DNA of 64,000 nt from JAHRAW01 sp965212085 (GCA_965212085.1 OZ243042.1:1736001-1800000), one strand, 5' to 3'; positions 9,406-18,165 are shown, counted from the stretch's first letter. Notes: generated from the letters alone by a model not told the origin. Numbers and translations: made by a program.

Positions 9406-9749
9406 TGGATACCCGAGTACGCAAGTGTCCGTTGCCGCGGGCGGCGCGAGGCGCGGGGCGCGGGTTGCGCGTGACGCGCATTTGCGGGGGGAGACCCCCC
9501 GCAGACCCCCCTTGCGGCGCGGGGAAACTCCTGTTTCCAGCGCCGCCGTGCGCGTCCTTGCGCACGCCGAAGTTAGCGGCTATCGCCGCCGGTTGGACGG
9601 CCGCAGAGGTGTAAAGACGGACAAGGGAAACGATGAGGCTTGGTCGCTTTTTTTTTGCGCTTTCTTTGCCCTGCCTTACGCCCTCGGTGTCATCCCCGAA
9701 CGATAGAAAAATAGGGAGCGTAGCGACCATATTTTTCATCGTATCGGAT
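9406..9749 (+). repeat. Composite mosaic repeat, copy 1 (modules A-F-B)
   Basis: Begins with module A (CTGGATACCCGAGTACGCAA), continues with a G-tract hairpin (9484-9502), a nested hairpin (9514-9546) and a GTGCGC hairpin (9547-9566), then about 120 bases ending CCTTACGCCCTCGGTGTCAT, and closes with module B (9689-9749, hallmark AACGATAGAAAAATAGGGAG). The same order of modules occurs in inverted orientation at 30765-31261, 21 kb away, where an extra palindrome module is inserted. Confidence 0.85.
9514..9546. repeat. Nested hairpin, copy 1
   Basis: Outer arms GCGGCGC and GCGCCGC enclose inner arms GGAAAC and GTTTCC with loop TCCT. One of four copies in the window; inner arms differ between copies by a compensatory pair (see copies at 9801, 31058, 50618). 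Confidence 0.85.
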
Positions 9750-9769
9750 CCGCTTTTTCGGCCCGGCGC

Positions 9770-9905
9770 CAGCCGGCTGTCGCGCACAGGGATGTGCGCA
9801 GCGGCGCTGAAAACAGGATGTTTTCCCGCGCCGCACAGGGGGGCGTGGGGGGCTCTCCCCCCCACAATGCGCGTCACGCGCAACCACCCCCCGCCCCAAT
9901 ACCCC
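9770..9905 (-). repeat. Hairpin-cluster repeat, copy 2
   Basis: Contains a GCGCACA/TGTGCGC hairpin near 9783-9800, the nested hairpin at 9801-9834 with inner arms GAAAAC/GTTTTC and loop AGGAT, and a G6/C7 tract hairpin at 9845-9865. The order is inverted relative to copy 1, so the two copies face each other. Confidence 0.8.
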
Positions 9906-10042
9906 CAAAATAACCCCCCAACCCCACCCCGGTTAGGAGTAAAATCCGCGTTGCCCATGCCGGGACCATCACTAGTTACGCTTCCCCTACCATCCACGCC
10001 ACCATCCAACCTACGCCGCCGGTGTTTGACCGGCTGCCCGCC

Positions 10043-11854
10043 ATGCTCGTTGCCGACCAGTCGAAAATCCGAAACTTTGCCATCATCGCCCACGTGGATC
10101 ACGGCAAGTCCACCCTCGCCGACCGTTTTATTCAGCTGTGCGGCGGCTTGGATCCCCGCGAAATGAAGGCGCAGGTGCTCGATTCAATGGACCTGGAGCG
10201 CGAGCGCGGCATTACCATCAAGGCGCAGAGCGTGGCGCTCAACTACACCGCCAAAGACGGCTGCGCGTACCGGTTGAACCTGATTGATACGCCGGGGCAC
10301 GTGGATTTTTCCTACGAGGTGTCGCGCTCGTTGAACGCCTGCGAGGGCGCCTTGCTGGTGGTGGACGCGACCCAGGGGGTTGAGGCGCAGACCGTGGCCA
10401 ACTGTTATACCGCTGTGGATCTGGGGCTGACCGTCATTCCGGTGCTCAATAAAATTGACCTGCCGGCGGCGCAGCCGCAAAGCGTGATGGCGGAAATCGA
10501 GGATGTGATCGGCATTGACACCACCGGCGCGCTGTCGGTCAGCGCCAAGACCGGCGAGGGCGTTGAGGGCGTTCTTGAGCAGATCGTAACCCGCCTGCCG
10601 CCGCCGAATGGCGACCCGGCGCGGCCATTGCGCGCGCTGGTGATTGATTCCTGGTTTGACAACTACCTCGGCGTGGTGTCGCTGATTCGCGTGGTGGACG
10701 GCCGCCTGCGCGCCGCCAAAACCAGGATTCGCATGATGTCCACGGGGTTTGACTATCAGGTTGAGCGCATCGGCGTCTTCACCCCCAAGGCGCTCACCGT
10801 CCCGGAACTTTCGGCGGGGGCGGTGGGCTTCATGGTCGCCGGCGTCAAGGAAGTCAAGGCCGCGCGGGTCGGCGACACGGTCACCCTGAGCCGCGACCCG
10901 GCCACCGCACCGCTGCCCGGTTTCAGGGAAATCAAGCCCACCGTGTTCGCCGGTTTATACCCGGTCAACAACGCCGACTTTGAAGCCTTCCGCACCTCCC
11001 TCGGCAAACTCGGCCTCAACGACGCGGCGCTGTCCTACGAACCCGAATCCTCCCAGGCGCTGGGCTTCGGCTTTCGCTGCGGCTTCCTCGGCATGCTGCA
11101 CATGGAAATCGTGCGCGAGCGGCTGGAGCGGGAATACCAGTTGGAACTCATCGCCACCGCCCCCACCGTGGTCTACGAGGTGTTGAAGAAGGACGGCGAA
11201 ACCCTGCTGCTCGACAATCCGGCGGCGCTGCCGGACCCGTCCAAAATCGCGGAGATCAAGGAGCCATGCATCGTGGCGCGGATCCTCACCCCCCAGCGCA
11301 TGATCGGCGCGGTGTTGTCGTTGTGCGTGGAAAAGCGCGGGCGGCAGCGCAACATTCGTTATCATGGCCGCCAGGTGATGCTGGAGTTTGAGATGCCCCT
11401 CAACGAAGTGGTGCTGGATTTTTTCGACCGGCTGAAATCGGTGAGCCGCGGCTACGCTTCGCTGGACTACGATTTTATCGCCGCCAAACCGGCGCCGATG
11501 GTCAAGGTGGAGGTGCTGATCAACGGCGACAAGGTTGACCCGCTGGCGGTGCTGGTGCATCGTGAGCAAAGCCGCTACCATGCGCGGGAGCTGGTCAGGC
11601 GCATGCAAAAACTCATTCCCCGGCAGATGTTTGACGTCGCCATTCAGGCCGCCATCGGCGGCAAGATCATCTCCCGCGAGACGGTCAAGGCGCTGCGTAA
11701 AAACGTTACCGCCAAGTGTTACGGCGGCGACATCACGCGCAAACGCAAGTTGCTGGAAAAACAAAAAGCGGGTAAAAAACGAATGAAGCAAATCGGCGCG
11801 GTGTCCATTCCCCAGGAAGCGTTTTTGTCGGTGCTGCGGGTGGACCGGGAATAA
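10043..11854 (+). CDS. lepA: Elongation factor 4 (LepA), ribosome back-translocase GTPase
   Basis: 603 residues from the ATG at 10043 (an in-frame GTG at 10022 would add seven residues). IRNFAIIAHVDHGKSTLADRF near the N-terminus gives the G1 motif; DTPGHVDFSYEVSRSL is G3 and NKIDLP is G4. The C-terminal LepA-specific domain is recognisable from RKNVTAKCYGGDITRKRKL and KQKAGKKRMKQIG. It acts on stalled ribosomes. lepB follows 29 bases downstream as in most proteobacteria, so the two are likely co-transcribed. The repeat block upstream separates it from its usual partners rseB/mucD. Confidence 0.97.
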   Translation: MLVADQSKIRNFAIIAHVDHGKSTLADRFIQLCGGLDPREMKAQVLDSMDLERERGITIKAQSVALNYTAKDGCAYRLNLIDTPGHVDFSYEVSRSLNACEGALLVVDATQGVEAQTVANCYTAVDLGLTVIPVLNKIDLPAAQPQSVMAEIEDVIGIDTTGALSVSAKTGEGVEGVLEQIVTRLPPPNGDPARPLRALVIDSWFDNYLGVVSLIRVVDGRLRAAKTRIRMMSTGFDYQVERIGVFTPKALTVPELSAGAVGFMVAGVKEVKAARVGDTVTLSRDPATAPLPGFREIKPTVFAGLYPVNNADFEAFRTSLGKLGLNDAALSYEPESSQALGFGFRCGFLGMLHMEIVRERLEREYQLELIATAPTVVYEVLKKDGETLLLDNPAALPDPSKIAEIKEPCIVARILTPQRMIGAVLSLCVEKRGRQRNIRYHGRQVMLEFEMPLNEVVLDFFDRLKSVSRGYASLDYDFIAAKPAPMVKVEVLINGDKVDPLAVLVHREQSRYHARELVRRMQKLIPRQMFDVAIQAAIGGKIISRETVKALRKNVTAKCYGGDITRKRKLLEKQKAGKKRMKQIGAVSIPQEAFLSVLRVDRE

Positions 11855-11883
11855 CCAAAACAATTTCGTAATCGGAGTAAGCA

Positions 11884-12723
11884 GTGGACTTTTCATTAAT
11901 TCTTTTGGTGTTTGTGGTGCTCACCGGGCTGGTGTCGTTGTTGTACCGCCTGTTGTTTGAACGCTCGCTTGAACGCTCGCGGATCGCCGGCGATGCCCGC
12001 GCGCCCGCGTCCGCGGAGGCCGAAGGGTCATCCGCGTCGCCCACCACCAAACCGCTGCTCGTGGAATACGCCCGCGCGTTGTTTCCGGTGGTGCTGCTGG
12101 TGTTCGTGCTGCGCTCGTTTGTCATTGAACCGTTTCGCATTCCGTCCGGTTCCATGCTGCCAAGTTTGCACATCGGCGACTTCATCCTGGTCAACAAGTT
12201 TTCCTACGGGCTTCGCTTGCCGGTGATCAACCGCAAGGTGGTCTCCGTGGGCGGCCCTGCGCGCGGCGACGTGATGGTGTTCCGCTACCCTCGGGATCCG
12301 AAACTGAACTTCGTCAAGCGCGTGGTCGGCCTGCCGGGAGACGTCATCGGCTACAAAAACAAAAAACTCTTCATCAACGGCGAACAAGCCCCCCGGGTTG
12401 AAGACGGCGTGTTTCATTTCGGCCAGTCGCAACGGCGCGGCCCAGCACTGCGAGACGCCGACCGCTACCTGGAAACCACCGATGAATCCACCCACACCAT
12501 CATCATAGACCGCGACCTGCATGGCCGCGATATGCAAGTGACCGTTCCCGAAGGAAACTATTTCGTCATGGGCGACAACCGCGACCACAGCAACGACAGC
12601 CGCTACTGGCGTTTCGTGCCCGAAGAAAACGTAGTTGGCCGGGCGTTCTTCATCTGGTTCAGTTGGAAGGGTCTTGAAAACGGCGGCGTGGAGTGGAACC
12701 GGATTGGCGACCGCATCCCTTGA
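11884..12723 (+). CDS. lepB: Signal peptidase I
   Basis: 279 residues. The start is GTG at 11884, preceded by GGAGTAA five bases upstream. Two membrane helices (about residues 3-23 and 64-80) precede the catalytic serine S90 in FRIPSGSMLPSL, and K145 in FVKRVVGLPGD completes the Ser/Lys dyad, the same numbers as in E. coli LepB. The box MGDNRDHSNDSRYWRFVPEENVVGRAFFIWFSW is diagnostic. It cleaves Sec and Tat signal peptides at the outer face of the inner membrane. Confidence 0.96.
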   Translation: MDFSLILLVFVVLTGLVSLLYRLLFERSLERSRIAGDARAPASAEAEGSSASPTTKPLLVEYARALFPVVLLVFVLRSFVIEPFRIPSGSMLPSLHIGDFILVNKFSYGLRLPVINRKVVSVGGPARGDVMVFRYPRDPKLNFVKRVVGLPGDVIGYKNKKLFINGEQAPRVEDGVFHFGQSQRRGPALRDADRYLETTDESTHTIIIDRDLHGRDMQVTVPEGNYFVMGDNRDHSNDSRYWRFVPEENVVGRAFFIWFSWKGLENGGVEWNRIGDRIP

Positions 12724-12740
12724 CAAATTTCATTTTACGC

Positions 12741-12860
12741 CGTCATTCCCGAAAGTGATGAAACAAACGGTCGCTAACGCTCTCTATTTTTCTATCGTTC
12801 GAGAATGACGACCTGGAATAAGATTTGTCAGTGAATGAATGAACCTATACATGAATGACC
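12741..12860 (+). repeat. Mosaic repeat modules B and E between lepB and rnc
   Basis: 12741-12809 is a diverged module B (GTCATTCCCG ... TCTATTTTTCTATCGTTCG ... GAATGAC). Around it are pieces of module E: GACAAATTTCATTTTACG at 12722-12739 and AACCTATACATGAATGACC at 12842-12860. The second piece runs into the first codons of rnc. Confidence 0.75.
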
Positions 12861-13528
12861 CCGCGTCCCTGCAATCGCGGCTTGGCTACCAGTTCAAAGA
12901 CCAGGGGCTGCTGAGCCGCGCCCTGACTCACCGCAGTCGGGGGCGGAGCAACAACGAGCGCCTTGAATACCTCGGTGACAGCATCCTCGGTTTTGTCATG
13001 GCCGAAGCGTTGTACGCGCGCTTTCCCGCGGCCCCGGAAGGGGACTTGACGCGGATGCGCGCGCACCTCGTGTGCGGGCCGGCGCTGGCCGAGCGCGCGC
13101 GCAGCATCAAAGTAGAGCGGTGCCTGTTGCTCGGCGGCAGCGTGCGGAAAAGCGGCGGCGGCGAGCGAGACGCCATACTCGCGGATGCTTTTGAAGCGCT
13201 GGTCGGCGCGGTTTATCTGGACGGCGGCATGGCGACGGTCAAGGCCGTGCTGCTCGCTTTGTTTGATGATCAACTCAAACAAATTTCCCCCCGCGACTTG
13301 CTCAAGGATCACAAAACCCGCCTCCAGGAACGCCTGCAAAAACGCGGCCTGCCGCTGCCGGTGTACGAAGTGGTCGGGCAGTCGGGCAAATCCCACGCGC
13401 CGACCTTCACCGTGTCGTGCCAAACCGACGGCATCGAAGAGCCGGTTATCGCCGCCGGCGACAGCCGGCGCAACGCCGAGCAAAGCGCCGCGTGCAAGGC
13501 GTTATCGCTGCTCGAAGATAATGCCTGA
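12851..13528 (+). CDS. rnc: Ribonuclease III
   Basis: 225 residues from the ATG at 12851; an in-frame ATG at 12839 would add MNLY, but those codons match repeat module E, so the shorter start is preferred. There is no clear ribosome-binding site for either. NNERLEYLGDSILG is the catalytic signature of RNase III with its metal-binding Glu and Asp, followed by a second acidic cluster in ADAFEALVGAVYLDGG. The C-terminal double-stranded-RNA-binding domain starts around DHKTRLQERLQ. It processes rRNA and structured mRNA. It precedes era as in most proteobacteria. Confidence 0.95.
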   Translation: MNDPASLQSRLGYQFKDQGLLSRALTHRSRGRSNNERLEYLGDSILGFVMAEALYARFPAAPEGDLTRMRAHLVCGPALAERARSIKVERCLLLGGSVRKSGGGERDAILADAFEALVGAVYLDGGMATVKAVLLALFDDQLKQISPRDLLKDHKTRLQERLQKRGLPLPVYEVVGQSGKSHAPTFTVSCQTDGIEEPVIAAGDSRRNAEQSAACKALSLLEDNA

Positions 13529-13546
13529 GCATCATGCCTGACCACC

Positions 13547-14446
13547 ATGTCTGACCCGCACCGCTTCGGCGTGGTGGCGCTCACCGGGCCGCCCAACGCC
13601 GGCAAATCAACGTTGCTGAACGGCGTGGTCGGCGAAAAAATATCCATCATGTCGCGCCGCCCGCAAACCACCCGGCACCGGATACTCGGCATCAAGACGC
13701 TGGCCAACGCGCAGCTGGTTTTTGTGGATACGCCGGGGCTGCACCGCGACGAGCCGCGCACCTTGAACCGCGCCATCAACCGCACCGCGATGAACAGTAT
13801 GTCGGAGGCCGACCTGATCGTTTTTATGATTGACTTTCGCGGCTGGACCGGCGAACTGGAAAAGCTCTTCGCCCGCGTCGCGCAAAAAAACGCGCCGGTA
13901 ATTCTGGTCATCAATAAAATTGACCGGCTGCGCGACCGCAAGCGTTTGCTGCCGCTCATCGAACAGTCGGCGCGCATTCATCCGTTCCGGGAAATCATCC
14001 CGCTCTCGGCGCGCAAACCCGCCGACATTGAAGCGTTCCTCAAGGTCATGATAGCCGCGCTACCCGAAGGCGCGCCGGGATTCCCCGCCGACCAGCACAC
14101 CGACCGCAGCGAACGCTTCCTCGCCTCGGAGTTGGTGCGCGAGCAAACCTTCCGCCTGCTCAGCCGCGAACTGCCCTACGCCAGCGCCGTGGAAGTTACG
14201 CGCTTTGACTACAAGGACGACAGCCTGCTGAGCGTCGGGATGATTATCTGGGTGGAAAAAGCCAGCCAGAAATCCATCGTCATCGGCCACGGCGGGCGCC
14301 AGTTGAAGGCCATCGGCGAGCGCGCCCGCAAGCAGATGGAAAAAGCGTTCGCGGTGCGCGTCTATCTGGATTTATGGGTCAAGGTAAAAAAAGGCTGGGC
14401 CGACAACGCCGCCATTTTGCGAACGCTGGGCTATATGGAAGACTGA
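13547..14446 (+). CDS. era: GTPase Era, 16S rRNA maturation factor
   Basis: 299 residues. G1 GPPNAGKST at residues 14-22, switch motif RRPQTTRHRILGI, G3 DTPGLH, and G4 NKIDRL are all present. The C-terminal KH domain contains IVIGHGGRQLKAIGERARKQ, which binds the 3' end of 16S rRNA. The gene follows rnc by 18 bases and is followed by recO after 5 bases, so rnc-era-recO form an operon. Confidence 0.97.
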   Translation: MSDPHRFGVVALTGPPNAGKSTLLNGVVGEKISIMSRRPQTTRHRILGIKTLANAQLVFVDTPGLHRDEPRTLNRAINRTAMNSMSEADLIVFMIDFRGWTGELEKLFARVAQKNAPVILVINKIDRLRDRKRLLPLIEQSARIHPFREIIPLSARKPADIEAFLKVMIAALPEGAPGFPADQHTDRSERFLASELVREQTFRLLSRELPYASAVEVTRFDYKDDSLLSVGMIIWVEKASQKSIVIGHGGRQLKAIGERARKQMEKAFAVRVYLDLWVKVKKGWADNAAILRTLGYMED

Positions 14447-14451
14447 CCGCG

Positions 14452-15195
14452 ATGAAAATCGAGCAGCAACCCGCTTACGTATTACACGCACGGCCATTTT
14501 CCGAAACCAGTTTGCTGGTGGACGTGTTCAGCAAAGAGCACGGCCGCCTGATGCTGCTCGCCAAAGGCGCGCGCCGGGGCAAATCAAAATCCCGCGGCGT
14601 GTTGCTGCCGTTCACGCCGCTGCTGGCGAGTTGGGCGGGCAAGGGGCAGCTGCCGACGCTCACTTCGGCGGAACAGAACGGGCCGGCCACGGCGATGAAA
14701 GGGCAAACGCTGGCGAGCGGGTTTTACCTGAACGAGTTGCTGCTGCGGCTGCTGCACCGCCACGATGCCCACGAAACCTTGTTCGCGCATTACCACCTCG
14801 CCATCCGCCAACTGGCCGAAGCGCAGCCAACCCGCCGGGTGCTGCGCGTGTTTGAAAAAAAACTGCTCGACCACATCGGCTTCGGCGCGGTGCTCGACCA
14901 CGACGCCGAAACCGGCGAAGCGATCTCCGCCCGGCGGCAATACCACTACATACTTGAAAAAGGCCCGGTGCGCGCTGAGTCGTCCGCGGCCTCCGCTGAG
15001 TCCGCCACTGAGCCCGCCCTGACCATCAGCGGCAGCACCCTGCGCGCCCTGCGCGAAGAGCATTTTCCCTCCGAGGTTGAACTGCGCGAAGCCCAGCGCC
15101 TCACGCGCACCCTGATTGACCGCCAACTGAATGGTCGCGCGCTGCGCTCAAGAAGGGTTATAATGGCGATGAATAAATACGGAACCGGACAATGA
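14452..15195 (+). CDS. recO: DNA repair protein RecO
   Basis: 247 residues from the ATG at 14452. The N-terminal OB fold is recognisable from AYVLHARPFSETSLLVDVFSK, HGRLMLLAKGARR and FTPLLASW. The helical domain has YLNELLLRLLHRHDAHETLF and FEKKLLDHIGF. An Ala/Ser/Glu-rich insert (SSAASAESATEPALT) sits in the C-terminal half where many orthologs have a Cys4 zinc site; I see no such cysteines. RecO loads RecA on SSB-coated DNA with RecR. The stop overlaps the start of the next small ORF (ATGA). Confidence 0.94.
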   Translation: MKIEQQPAYVLHARPFSETSLLVDVFSKEHGRLMLLAKGARRGKSKSRGVLLPFTPLLASWAGKGQLPTLTSAEQNGPATAMKGQTLASGFYLNELLLRLLHRHDAHETLFAHYHLAIRQLAEAQPTRRVLRVFEKKLLDHIGFGAVLDHDAETGEAISARRQYHYILEKGPVRAESSAASAESATEPALTISGSTLRALREEHFPSEVELREAQRLTRTLIDRQLNGRALRSRRVIMAMNKYGTGQ

Positions 15196-15296
15196 ACATT
15201 AAACGATTTTGGGCGGACTTGAGCATCAGCAACAAATACGGCCTGTGCGTCGTGCTGGGGGCGGTATTGTTGTTGCTGGTGCTGTGGTTGACCTGA
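15192..15296 (+). CDS. 34-residue single-pass membrane micro-protein
   Basis: The ATG at 15192 overlaps the recO stop in an ATGA arrangement, which predicts translational coupling. The product is a short amphipathic leader (MNIKRFWADLSISNKYG) followed by one strongly hydrophobic segment (LCVVLGAVLLLLVLWLT). I do not recognise a family. In related genomes pdxJ or acpS often follows recO; neither is here. The membrane-helix composition and coupling argue for a real gene, but chance cannot be excluded at this length. Confidence 0.5.
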   Translation: MNIKRFWADLSISNKYGLCVVLGAVLLLLVLWLT

Positions 15297-15354
15297 GCGG
15301 TTGATTTGAGTGGTTTTTCCACGCCCCACACGCCCCAACTGCTAACGCCACCCG

Positions 15355-16806
15355 CTACTTGCTTTTTTTCCTCGGCAGGTACAAGTCGGTAATCACCCCG
15401 GCGAAGGCTTCGGCGGCGAAGCCGAGGGTTTCGGCGAGGGTGGGGTGGGCGTGGATGGTGAGGCCGATGTCTTCGGAGTCGGCGTTCATTTCAATGGCGA
15501 GGGCGGCCTCGTTGATGAGGTCGCCGGCGTGGCGGCCGGTGATGCCGGCGCCGATGATGCGTTCGGTCTGGTTGTCGAACAATAGTTTGGTGACGCCTTC
15601 GCCGGCGGCTTGACTCAACGCGCGGCCACTGGCGGCCCACGGGAACACGCCCTTGCCGTAGTCCAGCCCCTGCTGCCTGGCCTCGGCTTCGGTAACGCCG
15701 ACCCACGCCACTTCGGGGTCGGTGTAGGCCACTGACGGAATGACCCGCGCATCAAACCCGCTTTTCAGGCCGGCGGCCACTTCGGCGGCGACCTTGCCTT
15801 CGTGCACCGCTTTGTGCGCCAGCATCGGCTGGCCGACCACGTCGCCGATGGCGAACAGGTGCGGGACGTTGGTGCGTTGCTGGTCGTCCACCTCAATGAA
15901 CCCGCGTTCGGTGACCGCAATGCCCGCGGCTTCGGCGTTGATGCGCGCGCCGTTGGGCGCTCGGCCCACGGACACCAGCACCTTGTCAAAGGTCATTTCT
16001 TTCGGCGCTTTGGGTCCGTCAAAACCGACCCGGATGCCATTTTTGAGCGCCTTCATTTCGGTTACGCGGGTGCCCAGCCAGATGTTTTCGTATTGTTTGG
16101 AAATCCGCCGGAACAATGGCCGCACCAGGTCCGGGTCGGCCCCGGTCATCAGGCCGTCGAGCATTTCCACCACGCTGATCTTGCCGCCCAGGGCGTGATA
16201 GACCGTGGCCATCTCCAGGCCGATGATGCCGCCGCCGACCACCAGCAGGCGTTCGGGTATGTCGTCGAGTTCCAGCGCGTCGGTGGAATCCATCACCCGC
16301 GCGTCGTCGTGGGGGAAGCCGGGTATTTCGATGGGCGCGGAACCCGCGGCGACTACCGCCTGTTCAAAGCGCACGGTTTTGGTTTCGCCGTCCCCGTTGC
16401 CATCGTCGGTGACCTCAATGCTGTGGGGCGAAGCAAACCGGCCGTTGCCGCGCACCACTTCCACCTTGCGTTTTTTCGCAAGCCCGGCAAGGCCGCCGGT
16501 GAGTTGGCTGACGATGCCGGCTTTCCATTTGCGCGTCTGTTCAAGGTCAATCAGCGGCTCGCCGAAGCGCACGCCGATGGCCTGGGATTCCGTTGATTCG
16601 GCGATCACGCCGGCGACGTGTAGCAGCGCCTTGGAGGGAATGCAGCCGACGTTCAGGCACACCCCGCCGAGGTTCGCATGGCGTTCGATCAGCGCCACCT
16701 TGAGGCCGAGGTCGGCGGCCCGAAACGCCGCGCTGTAGCCGCCCGGCCCGGCGCCCAGCACCGCGAGTTGCGCGTCAATGGTTTCGTTGTCGCCGGTTTG
16801 CGGCAT
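15355..16806 (-). CDS. lpdA: Dihydrolipoyl dehydrogenase (E3)
   Basis: 483 residues. The FAD-binding GAGPGGYSAAFRAADLG motif starts near residue 18, and the redox disulfide motif GGVCLNVGCIPSKALL has the two cysteines in CxxxxC spacing. NAD-binding VVGGGIIGLEMATVYHALG and the C-terminal HAHPTLAETLGFAAE with the catalytic His-Glu pair are present. There is no N-terminal lipoyl domain. It reoxidises dihydrolipoamide of the pyruvate dehydrogenase complex and probably also of other 2-oxoacid dehydrogenases. It is the third gene of the aceE-aceF-lpd operon, 12 bases after aceF. Confidence 0.97.
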   Translation of the reverse strand: MPQTGDNETIDAQLAVLGAGPGGYSAAFRAADLGLKVALIERHANLGGVCLNVGCIPSKALLHVAGVIAESTESQAIGVRFGEPLIDLEQTRKWKAGIVSQLTGGLAGLAKKRKVEVVRGNGRFASPHSIEVTDDGNGDGETKTVRFEQAVVAAGSAPIEIPGFPHDDARVMDSTDALELDDIPERLLVVGGGIIGLEMATVYHALGGKISVVEMLDGLMTGADPDLVRPLFRRISKQYENIWLGTRVTEMKALKNGIRVGFDGPKAPKEMTFDKVLVSVGRAPNGARINAEAAGIAVTERGFIEVDDQQRTNVPHLFAIGDVVGQPMLAHKAVHEGKVAAEVAAGLKSGFDARVIPSVAYTDPEVAWVGVTEAEARQQGLDYGKGVFPWAASGRALSQAAGEGVTKLLFDNQTERIIGAGITGRHAGDLINEAALAIEMNADSEDIGLTIHAHPTLAETLGFAAEAFAGVITDLYLPRKKSK

Positions 16807-16818
16807 CGTCGGTTTCGG

Positions 16819-18165
16819 TTATAACGCCAGCCGCCGCACGTCGCCGAACGACTGCGTCAGGAAGGCGGCAAAACGCGCCGCCTCGGCGCCGTCAATGACG
16901 CGATGGTCGTAGGAAAGATCGAGGGGCAGCATCAGTCGCGGCTGGAATTCGGCGCCGTCCCACACCGGCGTCATGCGTGCGCGGGTGATGCCGAGGATGG
17001 CCACTTCCGGGGCGTTGACGATGGGCGTGAACGCCGAGCCGCCGATGCCGCCGAGGCTGGAGATGCTCATGCACCCCCCTTGCAGGTCGTCTGGTTTGAG
17101 TTTGCCGTCGCGCGCGCGTTGACTGAGTTCGCCCATCTCCTTGGCGAGGTCAAAGATGGTTTTTCGGTCCACCTCGCGGATGACCGGCACCACCAATCCG
17201 TGGGGCGTGTCCACGGCGATGCCGACGTTGTAGTATTTTTTCATCACCAGGCTTTCTTTATCCGCGCTCAACGAAGCGTTAAAGGTTGGGAATTTTTTCA
17301 GGCCGCGGGCGAGGATCTTGATCACGAAGCCGAGCAGGGTGATGCGGATGCCTTCCTTTTCCGCTTCAACCTTCAAGGACTGGCGGAAATTTTCCAACTC
17401 GGTGATGTCCGCCTGGTCGTGGTGGGTAACGTGGGGGACGTTCAGCCACGCCCGCTGCAAGTGCGGCCCGGAGAGTTTTTTGATGCGCGACAGCGGCACC
17501 GTCTCCACGCCGCCGAACTTGGAAAAATCTATTTCGGGAATCGGCGGGATGCCCGTGGCGGTGCCCTGGTGCATTGGAAGCGGCGCGCTCAGCTGCGCTT
17601 TGACCCACGCCTTGACGTCTTCCGTAAGGATTCTTCCCTTGGCCCCGCTGCCGGGAATTTGCGAAAGCGGTGCGCCGAGTTCTCTGGCAAAGCGGCGAAT
17701 TCCGGGGCTGGCGTGGGGCAGGGCGGAGTCGGAATCCGCCGGCACCGACGGCGGCAGGGTCGGCGGCGGGCCGGGGGCTTGGCCGGTCGCCGGCGGGCTT
17801 TGGGGTTTTTTCGGCGGCGCGGGTGCGGCGTCTTTGTCGGATGGCGGCGCAGGGGTTTGTTCGGGTTCTTTCGGTTTTTCCGCTTTGGCCGGTGGTTCCG
17901 CCGCTTCCGCCCCTTCCGCCCCCTCCCCGGCGGCAAGCAGGGCGATGGCCGTACCCTCGGACACCATCTCCCCGACCTTGACCAGCAGTTTGGTGACCAC
18001 GCCGTCTTTCGGTGCCGGGATGTCCATGGTCGCCTTGTCGCTCTCCAGCGTAATCAGCGGGTCCTCGGCCGCCACCTGCTGGCCCTCGCTCACCAGGATT
18101 TCAATGATCTCCACCGCATCAAAATCGCCGATGTCCGGCACCTTAATTTCAACGGGGCTGCTCAT
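16819..18165 (-). CDS. aceF: Dihydrolipoamide acetyltransferase (E2 of pyruvate dehydrogenase)
   Basis: 448 residues from the ATG at 18165. It has a single lipoyl domain with lipoylated Lys44 in ESDKATMDIP, then a long Pro/Ala/Glu linker, a peripheral-subunit-binding domain (SPGIRRFARELGAPLSQIPG) and the catalytic domain ending in SYDHRVIDGAEAARF, which carries the HxxxD active site. One lipoyl domain instead of the three of E. coli is common in other proteobacteria. The frame is open upstream of the Met, but that overlaps aceE in another frame. It lies 16 bases after aceE. Confidence 0.96.
   Translation of the reverse strand: MSSPVEIKVPDIGDFDAVEIIEILVSEGQQVAAEDPLITLESDKATMDIPAPKDGVVTKLLVKVGEMVSEGTAIALLAAGEGAEGAEAAEPPAKAEKPKEPEQTPAPPSDKDAAPAPPKKPQSPPATGQAPGPPPTLPPSVPADSDSALPHASPGIRRFARELGAPLSQIPGSGAKGRILTEDVKAWVKAQLSAPLPMHQGTATGIPPIPEIDFSKFGGVETVPLSRIKKLSGPHLQRAWLNVPHVTHHDQADITELENFRQSLKVEAEKEGIRITLLGFVIKILARGLKKFPTFNASLSADKESLVMKKYYNVGIAVDTPHGLVVPVIREVDRKTIFDLAKEMGELSQRARDGKLKPDDLQGGCMSISSLGGIGGSAFTPIVNAPEVAILGITRARMTPVWDGAEFQPRLMLPLDLSYDHRVIDGAEAARFAAFLTQSFGDVRRLAL

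Larger units (their letters stand above)
9404..10042. other. Long repeat-filled intergenic region before lepA
   Basis: 639 bases without a credible gene. It holds a composite mosaic repeat (9406-9749), a second hairpin copy (9770-9905), and then about 130 bases of ordinary sequence leading to lepA in which I see no clear promoter. Short open frames here consist of repeat sequence only. Confidence 0.7.

Noticed and set aside
9484..9502. Rho-independent terminator for yciB.
   Set aside because: The G-tract hairpin lacks a T run and is a component of a repeat found in unrelated contexts.
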